From positions 1-36,813 of the forward strand of contig CALZKF010000019.1 in assembly GCA_945787955.1 (NCBI GenBank): a DNA stretch of 36,813 nt. The letters are read 5' to 3'. The position numbers were made by a program, and so were the translations under genes. How positions within the stretch are numbered: the first letter of the stretch is position 1; each line of letters opens with the position of its first letter. The notes under the pieces are model-generated. The model ran no database searches, was not told where the DNA came from, and saw only the letters and a list, made by a program, of their open reading frames with translations. Of this stretch, positions 8,137 through 15,357 are shown piece by piece. This DNA is from an uncultured Acidobacteriota bacterium. GTDB taxonomy: Bacteria > Acidobacteriota > Polarisedimenticolia > Polarisedimenticolales > Polarisedimenticolaceae.

Positions 8137-9449
8137 ATCGAGTGCACCTTCTTCCGCCCCGCCTTGACCGACCGGGTCGCGTTGCGGGTGTCCAGAACCA
8201 CCCTGGAATGCCGCACGACTTCATCATAGTCGAAGCAGGAGTGGTCGGTAATGATGATCACCAGGTCGGCCTCCTTGAAGGTGGCGGGGGTGAACGGCTT
8301 GCCGCGCTTCACCGTGCCGTCTTCCATGCGCAGGCTTTTGTTATAGGGATCGTGAAACTGAATCCTTGCTCCCCGCTCATGCAGTATTTGAAGCACATCC
8401 AGGGCGGGAGATTCCCGCAGATCCCCGGTATCTTTTTTATAGGCCGCACCCAGGATCAGGATCCTGGAGCCCTTGACGCTTTTGCGGCAGTCGTTCAACA
8501 GTTCGGTGGCGCGCCGCACAACCAGTTCGGGCATGGCGCCGTTGATCTCGGACGCCAGTTCGATGAAACGGGCCGAGTAGTTCAGGGTCTTGAGTTTCCA
8601 GGACAGGTAATGGGGGTCCAGCGGAATGCAATGCCCGCCGATGCCCGGTCCGGGGTAGAACCTCATGAACCCGAACGGCTTGGTCGCTGCGCCGTCGATC
8701 ACTTCCCAAACGTCCAGCTTCAGCTTCTCGCACATCATGGCTATTTCGTTCACCAACCCGATGTTGACGGCCCGGAACGTATTCTCCAGGAGCTTGATCA
8801 TTTCGGCGGTCTGGGTTGAACTCACGGTGTGGACCGATGAGATCGCCGTCTCGTAGAACATCCGGGCCGCCCGGGTACATCGCGGCGTCGTGCCACCCAC
8901 GACTTTCGGTGTGTTCTTCGTTTCGTAGAGCTTGTTACCGGGATCGACCCGTTCCGGCGAGAACGCCAGGAAGAAATCCTGCCCCGCTTTCAGTCCCTTG
9001 GCTTCCAGGCGTGGACGCATGATCTCCTCGGTGGTTCCCGGGTAGGTGGTGGATTCCAGGACGATCAACTGCCCGGGACGCAATTCCCGGGCGATCTGGT
9101 CCACCGCCGAGACGATATAGGAGATATCCGGGTCCCGGGTCTTCCGGAGCGGTGTCGGGACGGCAATGAAAATCGCATCCATCTTCCCGCAACCCTTGTA
9201 GTCGGCCCGGGCGGTAAACTTCCCGGACTGCACCAGTTGCTTGACCGTGGACGACGGCACATCTTCCACGTGGGAACGGCCCTTGTTCAAACCGTCGACC
9301 TTCCTGAGGTCCACATCCACACCAACGACCTTGAACCCGGCATGGGCGAACTCTACCGCCAGGGGCAAACCGACATAGCCGAGCCCGATGATTCCAACCT
9401 GGGCCTTGCCGGTGGCGATCTTTTTTTTAAGTATTTCAAGGTGGGCCAT
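8133..9449 (-). CDS. wbpA: Nucleotide-sugar dehydrogenase, UDP-GlcNAc 6-dehydrogenase type (WbpA-like)
   Basis: The 438-residue enzyme belongs to the UDP-glucose/GDP-mannose dehydrogenase superfamily. It has the Rossmann motif VGIIGLGYVGLPL (residues 18-30), VLESTTYPGTT, and FSPERVDPGN. Its catalytic cysteine is in GPGIGGHCIPLDPHY (Cys274). GGHCIPxDP, LLENTFRAVNI and PFGFMRFYPGP resemble WbpA, which makes UDP-GlcNAcA, rather than Ugd, whose motif is GGSCFPKD. UDP-ManNAc or UDP-GalNAc as substrate is possible. The ATG at 9449 is preceded by AAGGAAG at good distance. It is the first gene of the polysaccharide operon, about 70 bp downstream of a recognisable promoter. Codons 7-10 contain a run of eight adenines. 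Confidence 0.88.
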   Translation of the reverse strand: MAHLEILKKKIATGKAQVGIIGLGYVGLPLAVEFAHAGFKVVGVDVDLRKVDGLNKGRSHVEDVPSSTVKQLVQSGKFTARADYKGCGKMDAIFIAVPTPLRKTRDPDISYIVSAVDQIARELRPGQLIVLESTTYPGTTEEIMRPRLEAKGLKAGQDFFLAFSPERVDPGNKLYETKNTPKVVGGTTPRCTRAARMFYETAISSVHTVSSTQTAEMIKLLENTFRAVNIGLVNEIAMMCEKLKLDVWEVIDGAATKPFGFMRFYPGPGIGGHCIPLDPHYLSWKLKTLNYSARFIELASEINGAMPELVVRRATELLNDCRKSVKGSRILILGAAYKKDTGDLRESPALDVLQILHERGARIQFHDPYNKSLRMEDGTVKRGKPFTPATFKEADLVIIITDHSCFDYDEVVRHSRVVLDTRNATRSVKAGRKKVHSI

Positions 9450-9516
9450 ATTTCTTCCTTCTACACGCCGGTCGGAGGTCATGGACCGCTTGCTTCTGAT
9501 TCCCTCGGGATGAAGC

Positions 9517-9546
9517 AATATAGTGCGGCTACCCCGGCTTTTCCAA
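9517..9546 (-). promoter_or_regulatory. Putative sigma70-type promoter of the polysaccharide operon
   Basis: On the minus strand TTGGAA (9546-9541) is followed after 18 bases by TATATT (9522-9517). The pair sits just after the mlaD stop codon and about 70 bases before the wbpA-like start. It matches the -35 consensus at four of six and the -10 at five of six positions. It would allow the polysaccharide genes to be expressed separately from the mla operon. No terminator hairpin is visible between the two operons, so read-through is also possible. Confidence 0.5.
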
Positions 9547-9550
9547 CGGC

Positions 9551-10681
9551 CTACTCTTGCGACAGCTTTTCCATCTGTTCGGTGGTCAGCTTGATGCCCT
9601 TTTTCTGATAATGGCGCAACAGCCATCGGGCGAACTTGCTGTCGTTGGTGCCGGCGGCGATATCTTCCAGACCGTCGTGGAGCGTGCGTTCATTGATCAT
9701 GGCGCCCAGCGTGCCCTGGCCCTCATCGATCTTGCGGGTGATCTCCGCCAGGTTGCGCAGCGTCGCTCCCAGATCGTCGGCCACGGCGTTGGAGTAATCG
9801 GGGTCATTGATCAGCCGGCCGACCAGGCCGTCCGGTTCCTCAAGACGGCCCGCGATGGCTGCCAGCGAGGCTGAGGCCGCCTGCAGGGATTCAATCGCCT
9901 GTTCCGCGGCGCCGTTTTCCTGCAGCAGAGGTCCCAGAGCGCCTTCACCCCGCTCCAGCTTCTCAACGAACCCGGCCAGAGCCCCCAGAGTCCTGGAAAG
10001 ATCGTCTACATTGCCTGCGAACTCCTGGTCCGACAGCAACCGGCCGAGGAATCCGCGACCAGCTCTCAATTCGCCTGTGATCGCCTCCAGGTTCAGCAGG
10101 GTGCCGTGGAGCCTGGCCAGGCCTTCCTTGCCGAATTCCGGGTTCTGGATCATCTCGCCCAGCATGCCCTCCCCTTTCTCCAGGGGTTCGAGGATCCTGC
10201 TCAGCGCTACCGTGATGTCGCCCAGGTTTTCTGCGATGTACGCGCTCTGCTCGAAGAATTCCGTCTCCTGCAGAACGGGGATCTCGTCCCCCGGTTCCAA
10301 GATCGGAAGCTCGGGATCCCCCGCTGTCAGGTCCACGAACTTCTCCCCCGACAACAACTGCAGGTATCGCAGGGCGGCGACGGTTTCCTGCCGCACCCGG
10401 CCGGTGTACTCCTTACGGATACCGATGGCGACATCGACACCCCGGGACTCAGGGTCCGTGGGGACCCGGATTCTCGTGACGGAGCCGACCTGCACCCCGT
10501 CCAGCTTGACCGGGGACCCGACAATCAGCCCTTCGGCGTTGGGAAACCTGACCAGGTATCCCACCGTCTTGACCAGCAGGGACGATTGTTCGCCTACGGT
10601 CATCACCGCCACGGCCAGTATCAGGAGCGCCAGGGCTCCGATGGTACCGACCATCAGGTCACCGCCAGGTCGCTTAGCCAT
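9551..10681 (-). CDS. mlaD: MCE (MlaD-type) substrate-binding protein with C-terminal 38-residue repeats
   Basis: The 376-residue protein has one N-terminal membrane helix (about residues 9-29) and a single MCE domain (about 38-120, including FPNAEGLIVGSPVKLDGVQVG). A long helical tail makes up more than half of the protein. MCE proteins form hexameric channels in the periplasm that pass phospholipids between membranes, working with the MlaF ATPase and the MlaE permease, both encoded immediately upstream. The tail holds five copies of a G-x-[LMV]-G-x-[LM]-[LI] turn at residues 168, 206, 243, 281 and 319, a very regular spacing. The start overlaps the mlaF stop by eight bases. The family assignment is firm. 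The tail probably forms an alpha-helical needle or tunnel, which is inference. Confidence 0.92.
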   Translation of the reverse strand: MAKRPGGDLMVGTIGALALLILAVAVMTVGEQSSLLVKTVGYLVRFPNAEGLIVGSPVKLDGVQVGSVTRIRVPTDPESRGVDVAIGIRKEYTGRVRQETVAALRYLQLLSGEKFVDLTAGDPELPILEPGDEIPVLQETEFFEQSAYIAENLGDITVALSRILEPLEKGEGMLGEMIQNPEFGKEGLARLHGTLLNLEAITGELRAGRGFLGRLLSDQEFAGNVDDLSRTLGALAGFVEKLERGEGALGPLLQENGAAEQAIESLQAASASLAAIAGRLEEPDGLVGRLINDPDYSNAVADDLGATLRNLAEITRKIDEGQGTLGAMINERTLHDGLEDIAAGTNDSKFARWLLRHYQKKGIKLTTEQMEKLSQE

Positions 10682-11417
10682 ACCCTCCCCCTTCGAGAAA
10701 ACCTTTCAGGATCGGTTCATCCGAGGTTCGGGCCTCATCCATGCTGCCCTCGAACATGATGACCCCTTTATACAGAAACGCGATGCGGTCGCCCACATTA
10801 AAAGCGGACTGGATGTCGTGGGTGACAACGATGGATGTGATCCCCAATCTGTCCTGCAGGCTCCGGATCAGTTTATTGATGGTATTGGCGGTAATCGGGT
10901 CCAGGCCGGTGGTCGGCTCATCGTACAGGATCGCCTGAGGCGCCAGGGCGATGGCCCGGGCCAGCGCCACACGCTTCCGCATGCCGCCGGAGAGATCCGA
11001 CGGCATCAATTCTTCCACCTGCTCCAGTTCCACATATCCGAGAACCTCGGTCACCCGCTGGCGGACGCGATCGCTTTCCCAGTCCGTGTGCTCGAACAGC
11101 GCATAGGAAACGTTTTCGAACACCGTCATGGAATCGAACAGCGCACCGGCCTGGAACAGCATGCCGACCTTCTTCCTCGTCGCCAGCAACTGTTTTTCGT
11201 TGAATTCGCTGATGTCCACGCCATCCACCAGCACCCGTCCGCTGTCTGGAGAATGCAGGCCTATGGTGTGGCGCAGCAGGACCGACTTTCCCGATCCGGA
11301 TCCTCCCAGCACAACCACCGTCGCGCCTCGAGGGATACCGAGACTCACCCCGCAGAGCACCTGTTTGTCGTTGAAGCTCTTATGGAGATCCACGTACTGA
11401 ATGAACGGGTCGGCCAT
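10674..11417 (-). CDS. mlaF: MlaF-type ABC transporter ATPase
   Basis: This is the cytoplasmic ATPase of an MCE-type lipid transporter, 247 aa, full length. It has Walker A GGSGSGKS (residues 38-45), Q-loop FQAGALF, signature LSGGMRKRV (142-150), Walker B AILYDEPTTGLDP (162-174) and the switch histidine in VVTHD (197-201). The FQAGALFDSMTVFENV stretch is characteristic of MlaF rather than other ABC ATPases. The gene begins three bases after the mlaE stop and overlaps mlaD by eight bases, so the order mlaE-mlaF-mlaD is one translational unit. No mlaB (STAS) or mlaC gene is seen nearby. Confidence 0.94.
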   Translation of the reverse strand: MADPFIQYVDLHKSFNDKQVLCGVSLGIPRGATVVVLGGSGSGKSVLLRHTIGLHSPDSGRVLVDGVDISEFNEKQLLATRKKVGMLFQAGALFDSMTVFENVSYALFEHTDWESDRVRQRVTEVLGYVELEQVEELMPSDLSGGMRKRVALARAIALAPQAILYDEPTTGLDPITANTINKLIRSLQDRLGITSIVVTHDIQSAFNVGDRIAFLYKGVIMFEGSMDEARTSDEPILKGFLEGGGYG

Positions 11418-11420
11418 CGC

Positions 11421-12209
11421 TTACACCATCAGGAACAGCTTGGTTAGGAAGAAATCGGAGATGATCACCGCCAGGGAGGAGGTCACCACCGTGTTGGTGG
11501 TCGCGCGGCCGACGCCGTCGGCGCCGCCGGTCGCTTTCAGCCCGTTGTAACAGGCAATGATCCCGATGAAAATCGCGAAGAAAACGGTCTTGCCCACTCC
11601 GGAGGCGATATCCTGGATGGTCAGGGTGGCGATGACATGGTTCAGGTAGTACACCCGGCTTTGCCCGATCTCGAAAATCGCCATCAACATGCCGCCGAAC
11701 AGTCCGATGGTATCGGCCAGGATGGTCAAAAGCGGCAACATGATGACCAGGGCTCCCACCCTGGGCACCACCAGTTTCTTCACCGGGTTGGCGGCCAGCG
11801 CACGAAGCGCGTCTACCTGCTCCGTCACCGCCATGGAACCGATCTCGGCGGTCACCCCGGCCCCGACACGGCCGGCCACCATCAGTGCGGTCAGAACCGG
11901 CCCCAGTTCCCTTACGATGGATAGGGCCAGGATATCCCCGACGAACGGCTTTCCGCCGTACGCCGCCAGCGAATACGCAGTCTGAATCGCCAGTACCATT
12001 CCGGTAAACAGCAGGGTGACGTTGGTGATGGTCAGGGAGCGGACGCCGAGCTGATACATCTGAGCAAGCCAGAGATCGATCTCCAGCGGCCGCCGCAGGC
12101 CGCACCGGAGCGTCTCCCCTCCAAGCCGGAACATCCCTCCCAGCTCGCTGAGGTATGCGATGAGCGCTTCCCGCACCGCTTCCACCACCTGGCCGGTCCT
12201 GCTCCACAT
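11421..12209 (-). CDS. mlaE: MlaE-type ABC transporter permease
   Basis: This is an integral inner-membrane permease of 262 aa with about five to six hydrophobic segments. The family's most conserved core is present at residues 99-125: VRELGPVLTALMVAGRVGAG followed by VTAEIGSM and the coupling-helix region VTEQVDALRALA. It partners MlaF and MlaD in retrograde or anterograde phospholipid movement between the membranes. The ATG at 12209 has only a weak CGGG upstream, but a promoter lies about 30 bases ahead, giving a short leader. The N-terminal 45 residues form an amphipathic interfacial helix, as in E. coli MlaE. Confidence 0.92.
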   Translation of the reverse strand: MWSRTGQVVEAVREALIAYLSELGGMFRLGGETLRCGLRRPLEIDLWLAQMYQLGVRSLTITNVTLLFTGMVLAIQTAYSLAAYGGKPFVGDILALSIVRELGPVLTALMVAGRVGAGVTAEIGSMAVTEQVDALRALAANPVKKLVVPRVGALVIMLPLLTILADTIGLFGGMLMAIFEIGQSRVYYLNHVIATLTIQDIASGVGKTVFFAIFIGIIACYNGLKATGGADGVGRATTNTVVTSSLAVIISDFFLTKLFLMV

Positions 12210-12241
12210 CCCGAACGGACAGGGCGGCCAACCGGATGGAA

Positions 12242-12270
12242 AGAATAGGTGCAGGGAACAGGCAGGTCAA
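12242..12270 (-). promoter_or_regulatory. Putative sigma70-type promoter of the mlaEFD operon
   Basis: On the minus strand TTGACC (12270-12265) is separated by 17 bases from TATTCT (12247-12242). It matches the -35 consensus at five of six and the -10 at four of six positions. The predicted transcription start is near 12235, about 25 bases ahead of the mlaE ATG. The -35 box overlaps the stop codon of the upstream small membrane-protein gene. Confidence 0.5.
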
Positions 12271-12683
12271 GCGCCTTTATTTTGTTCAGGTTGCGCAGAG
12301 GAACGGCCTGCTCGCCACAGCAGCGCGGCATGAACAATCCCGAACATCAGATCTCCGACTCCCAGGACCAGGAATGCCGTTGCAGCACCGGCCGTCCAGG
12401 TCGCCGCAAAAAACAGGAAGCCCAGGACCCTGCCGGCGACCGCCACCGCCACCACCCCGGAATATCGCTTCGGTGCAGCCGCCGGGAGGGAATACAGTCC
12501 GGCGAGCAACAGCAGGAAGATTCCGTTCAGCCTGAGGTACACCGGATCGGCCGGCAAGGCCAGACCCAGCAGGGCGGCGGCGGGAGCGGTAAACCACAGG
12601 ATTGCCACGGCAAAACACAGGTCGTAGGCCGCACCGCAGGCCATGGAAATCCCGACCGCCTTCCAGGCTCCTTGTGTCGACAT
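12267..12683 (-). CDS. Small four-helix membrane protein of unknown function
   Basis: The 138-residue protein has four predicted membrane segments, around residues 16-42, 50-68, 75-96 and 102-122, separated by short loops with few charges. A basic, polar C-terminal tail follows. It resembles a widespread group of uncharacterised small bacterial membrane proteins, and I recognise no catalytic motif. The gene is read in the same direction as mlaE, with 57 bp between them. The ATG has no ribosome-binding site, and a TATAAT box ends only seven bases before it, so the message may be leaderless. Divergent from plsC. Confidence 0.65.
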   Translation of the reverse strand: MSTQGAWKAVGISMACGAAYDLCFAVAILWFTAPAAALLGLALPADPVYLRLNGIFLLLLAGLYSLPAAAPKRYSGVVAVAVAGRVLGFLFFAATWTAGAATAFLVLGVGDLMFGIVHAALLWRAGRSSAQPEQNKGA

Positions 12684-12690
12684 CGGCTGG

Positions 12691-12721
12691 ATTATACTTT
12701 ACCGGACTCCTGGTTGATCAA
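12691..12721 (-). promoter_or_regulatory. Putative promoter for a leaderless transcript (small membrane protein)
   Basis: On the minus strand a perfect TATAAT (12696-12691) is preceded after 19 bases by TTGATC (12721-12716). Transcription would begin about seven bases downstream, at or next to the A of the ATG at 12683. The -10 region overlaps a weaker plus-strand box, TATACT (12693-12698), which could serve plsC together with TTGTGT (12672-12677). The two divergent promoters would then compete. Confidence 0.4.
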
Positions 12722-12738
12722 TTCGATGAAAGATCATT

Positions 12739-13479
12739 ATGGTTCGTAGTATCTGGACAATCCTCGTCGCAGTAGCGGCTACCGTCTTTTTCGGCCTGTC
12801 GTCCACCGTCGCCTGCCTGATCGTCCGGAACGGCAATATCGCCATCGTACTGGGCGGCATGTGGTCCAGGGTCATCCTTCGAGCGGCCGGCATCCGCGTA
12901 CGCTATCTGGGTCTGGAGAACCGTGACCGGCAGCTCCCCTGCGTCTTCATCGCCAACCACCAGTCCATGGTGGACATCTGGGCGCTGTTGCCGGTGCTGC
13001 CCCGGGGAACCCGTTTCGTCGCCAAGGAGTCCCTGTTCCACATCCCGGTCCTGGGCTGGGCGATCGGAGCCGCCGGCTTTATCCCTATCGACCGATCCAA
13101 CATCAACAAGGCGATGAAAAGCCTGGAGAAGGCGGTATCCAGGATACGGGCCGGCAATTCGGTTATCCTGTTTCCCGAGGGCACCCGAAGCAAGGACGGC
13201 CTTCTGCGATCGTTCAAGAAAGGAGCCTTCCACCTGGCATTGAAGGCCCGTGTGCCTATCGTCCCCGTTACCATTCAGGGGAGCTTCCAGCGCCTGAAGC
13301 CCGATTCTCTCCGGATCACGCCCGGGGTGGTGGTAATGCAGTTCGGTGAGCCGCTGGACACCGTAAGTTACACTGAGAATTCCGTTAACGAACTGAAGGA
13401 TGAATTGCATCGGCGGATCGAATCCACTCTGGAGGAACTTGAGAACCGGTCTTCACAGGGTGAGGGTGCGACAGGTTGA
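12739..13479 (+). CDS. plsC: 1-acyl-sn-glycerol-3-phosphate acyltransferase (PlsC family)
   Basis: This enzyme acylates lysophosphatidic acid to phosphatidic acid at the inner membrane. The 246-residue protein has an N-terminal hydrophobic segment (about 5-30), the catalytic NHQSMVD box (residues 73-79, HX4D), GFIPIDRSN, the substrate-binding FPEGTRSKDG (145-154), and VPIVPVTIQG. These are the four ordered acyltransferase blocks of the family, and the length is typical. The gene is divergent from the small membrane protein gene and is followed by a glycosyltransferase whose TTG overlaps the plsC stop by four bases. Its neighbourhood of lipid transport genes fits a membrane-lipid role. Confidence 0.9.
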   Translation: MVRSIWTILVAVAATVFFGLSSTVACLIVRNGNIAIVLGGMWSRVILRAAGIRVRYLGLENRDRQLPCVFIANHQSMVDIWALLPVLPRGTRFVAKESLFHIPVLGWAIGAAGFIPIDRSNINKAMKSLEKAVSRIRAGNSVILFPEGTRSKDGLLRSFKKGAFHLALKARVPIVPVTIQGSFQRLKPDSLRITPGVVVMQFGEPLDTVSYTENSVNELKDELHRRIESTLEELENRSSQGEGATG

Positions 13480-14480
13480 AGGTCACGTATTTTCAAAGGC
13501 GACCGTATCCCCGGCAGATCAGCATCGAAGAGCTGTTCGCCACGGTACGGGAACACCTGCCTGACGATATCGAACCGGTGGTCCATGTAGCTCCTGAACC
13601 GAGCAAGGGAATCCTGCCTCGGTTGAGGATCGCCCTCGACGCCCGTCGCCGCCAGGGAGACATCAACCACATCACAGGCGACATCCACTTCATTGCCATG
13701 ATGCTGGACCCGCGGCGAACGATCCTGACCGTCCACGACTGCGTCCCTCTCACACGGAGCAGCGGCATGCGGCGAATATTGCTGAGGTATTTCTGGTTCA
13801 GGATGCCGGCACGGCGATCGGCCTGCGTCACTGTCATATCCGAAAAGACCCGTCGGGAATTATTGGGACACGTCTCCATCGATCCTTCCAGAGTCGTCGT
13901 CATTCCGAATTGCGTCGCCCCGGAATTCGTGCCGGGGCCGGATCGCAGGCCCGATCCCGCCGGAATACGCATCCTCCAGATCGGCACGACCGAGAACAAG
14001 AATCTCGCTAGTGTCTGCGCCGCCGTCACCGGCATGCCGTGCACACACGAAATCATCGGGCAGATCACCGACAGGCAACAGGCCCTCCTTGCGGAGCACC
14101 GGATTCGTTATGAGAACCTGAGCGACCTTTCCCGGGACGATCTCGTCCGGCGCTATCAAGCTGCGGATATCGTAACTTTCGTCTCTACCTACGAAGGTTT
14201 CGGCATGCCCGTCATTGAAGCCCAGGCGACTGCAACCCCCGTGATCACCAGCGACCTCTCCCCCATGAAGGAGATCGCAGGGTCCGGGGCTTGCCTGGTG
14301 GATCCGATGGATACCGCCGCCATCCGGGAGACTATCCTCAGACTGGTTCAGGATGACGGATACCGCACCGGAGTCATCCGCGACGGATTGAAGAACATCG
14401 AACTGTTCAGGCCTGATGCGGTTGCGGGAAAGTACGCCGACCTCTATCGAGCGCTGTATTCCGGATCGTTCAAGGACTGA
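13476..14480 (+). CDS. Glycosyltransferase, family 4/1 type (GT-B)
   Basis: The 334-residue protein has the C-terminal domain of retaining GT-B glycosyltransferases. The donor-binding STYEGFGMPVIEAQ segment with the E-x7-E pattern, followed by TPVITSDLSPMKEIAG and LVDPMD, is diagnostic. The N-terminal half holds ILTVHDCVPL and VTVISEKTRREL, as in GT4 family enzymes. Acceptor and sugar cannot be named. The start is TTG at 13476, overlapping the plsC stop (TTGA). The next GTG or ATG would remove the first beta strand. Its last 11 bases overlap the convergent family 2 glycosyltransferase gene. It could act on the polysaccharide of the neighbouring operon, which has no glycosyltransferases of its own in view. 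Confidence 0.85.
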   Translation: MKVTYFQRRPYPRQISIEELFATVREHLPDDIEPVVHVAPEPSKGILPRLRIALDARRRQGDINHITGDIHFIAMMLDPRRTILTVHDCVPLTRSSGMRRILLRYFWFRMPARRSACVTVISEKTRRELLGHVSIDPSRVVVIPNCVAPEFVPGPDRRPDPAGIRILQIGTTENKNLASVCAAVTGMPCTHEIIGQITDRQQALLAEHRIRYENLSDLSRDDLVRRYQAADIVTFVSTYEGFGMPVIEAQATATPVITSDLSPMKEIAGSGACLVDPMDTAAIRETILRLVQDDGYRTGVIRDGLKNIELFRPDAVAGKYADLYRALYSGSFKD

Positions 14481-15246
14481 GACGGTCCAGCGGACCACCC
14501 GGCCGCATCACGTACTGGCCGATTTTCCTGATCGGTTTCAGGTACAGGGTCCACGGGTACGGCTTCAAGCCGTTTTTCTTCCAGGCCTGACGGTCGAAGC
14601 GGTTGGCCAGAAGCCGGTTCGCCATGGAGGCGTTGCTTACGCCCCGGGTGCGCATCCGGACCAGGATCCTGGGGATGTAGCGGACGTCGAGGCGGTGCCG
14701 CAGGAGAAAACGCAACATCAGTTCGTAGTCCGCCGCCGAACCGAGGTCGAGATCGAAACCGCCCAGCCTGTCGTAACAGGCCCGTCGCACAAAAAACGTC
14801 GGATGGGGCGGCATCCAGCCGTTATAGAACTTTGCCGTGTCGAATTCGCCGGACTTCCAGTAGCGCCTGATTTTCCGGAGGTCGTGGGGATCGACGTAAA
14901 CCAGGTCGCCGTAACAGCAGTCCACTGCGGCGTTCTCGAATACTGCGGCGACATCCTTGAGGACGGAGGCGTAGGAGTAGACGTCGTCCGAATTCAGAAT
15001 ACCGACGATGTTTCCTCGTGCCGTTGCGAGACCCTTATTCATGCCGTCGTAGATACCCTGGTCCGGCTCGCTGACCAGCGAGACATGGTCGCCGGCCACT
15101 GAGCGTACGATTTCCACCGTGTCGTCGGTCGACCCCCCGTCGATGACAATGTGCTGCAGATCGGCTCCCTGGTCTCGTACGCTGTCGAGACAGGCGGCAA
15201 TGGTCGCCCCGGAATTCAAGGTCGCCGTGATAATGGAAAAGTTCAT
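14470..15246 (-). CDS. Glycosyltransferase, family 2 (GT-A)
   Basis: The 258-residue protein starts FSIITATLNSGATI and contains IDGGSTDDTVEI (35-46), SEPDQGIYDGMNKG (59-72) and the metal-binding ILNSDD (83-88). This is the standard order for WcaA-like family 2 glycosyltransferases of exopolysaccharide synthesis. The substrate is unknown. The ATG at 15246 has no strong ribosome-binding site of its own. The codon just before it belongs to a 30-codon reading frame that has a good site, so re-initiation is plausible. The 3' end overlaps the convergent GT4 gene by 11 bases. It lies downstream of the large outer-membrane fusion gene on the same strand. Confidence 0.88.
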   Translation of the reverse strand: MNFSIITATLNSGATIAACLDSVRDQGADLQHIVIDGGSTDDTVEIVRSVAGDHVSLVSEPDQGIYDGMNKGLATARGNIVGILNSDDVYSYASVLKDVAAVFENAAVDCCYGDLVYVDPHDLRKIRRYWKSGEFDTAKFYNGWMPPHPTFFVRRACYDRLGGFDLDLGSAADYELMLRFLLRHRLDVRYIPRILVRMRTRGVSNASMANRLLANRFDRQAWKKNGLKPYPWTLYLKPIRKIGQYVMRPGGPLDRLSP

Positions 15247-15247
15247 A

Positions 15248-15340
15248 CTAATAGGGGCCTGATCCGCTCACTCGAAACGCGGGAGGGTGTGACCGGCATC
15301 GTTCAAGTTCCGTCCCCGCCTGGCCGGCTCCATAAGGCAT
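15248..15340 (-). CDS. Possible 30-residue leader peptide upstream of the GT2 gene
   Basis: A short reading frame starts at ATG 15340, with GGAGG four bases upstream. It ends in TAG at 15250-15248, one base before the ATG of the family 2 glycosyltransferase. It begins 17 bases after the stop of the large fusion gene. The peptide (starting MPYGAGQAG) has no recognisable domain, signal or membrane segment. Its value may lie in delivering ribosomes to the GT2 start. It could equally be a chance frame, so I keep the confidence low. Confidence 0.3.
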   Translation of the reverse strand: MPYGAGQAGTELERCRSHPPAFRVSGSGPY

Positions 15341-15357
15341 TTTTCCTCCACGGCCGC

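Noticed and set aside
9420-9435. A8 run (A-AAA-AAG heptamer) in codons 7-10 of the wbpA-like gene as a programmed frameshift site
   Set aside because: The shift would occur at residue 9 with no useful alternative frame, and no stimulatory hairpin is evident. At most an accidental slippage site.
9807-11447. Long plus-strand open frame (546 codons) opposite mlaD and mlaF
   Set aside because: Both opposite-strand genes have complete family motifs. The plus frame crosses their boundary and is Ser/Pro/Arg-rich noise.
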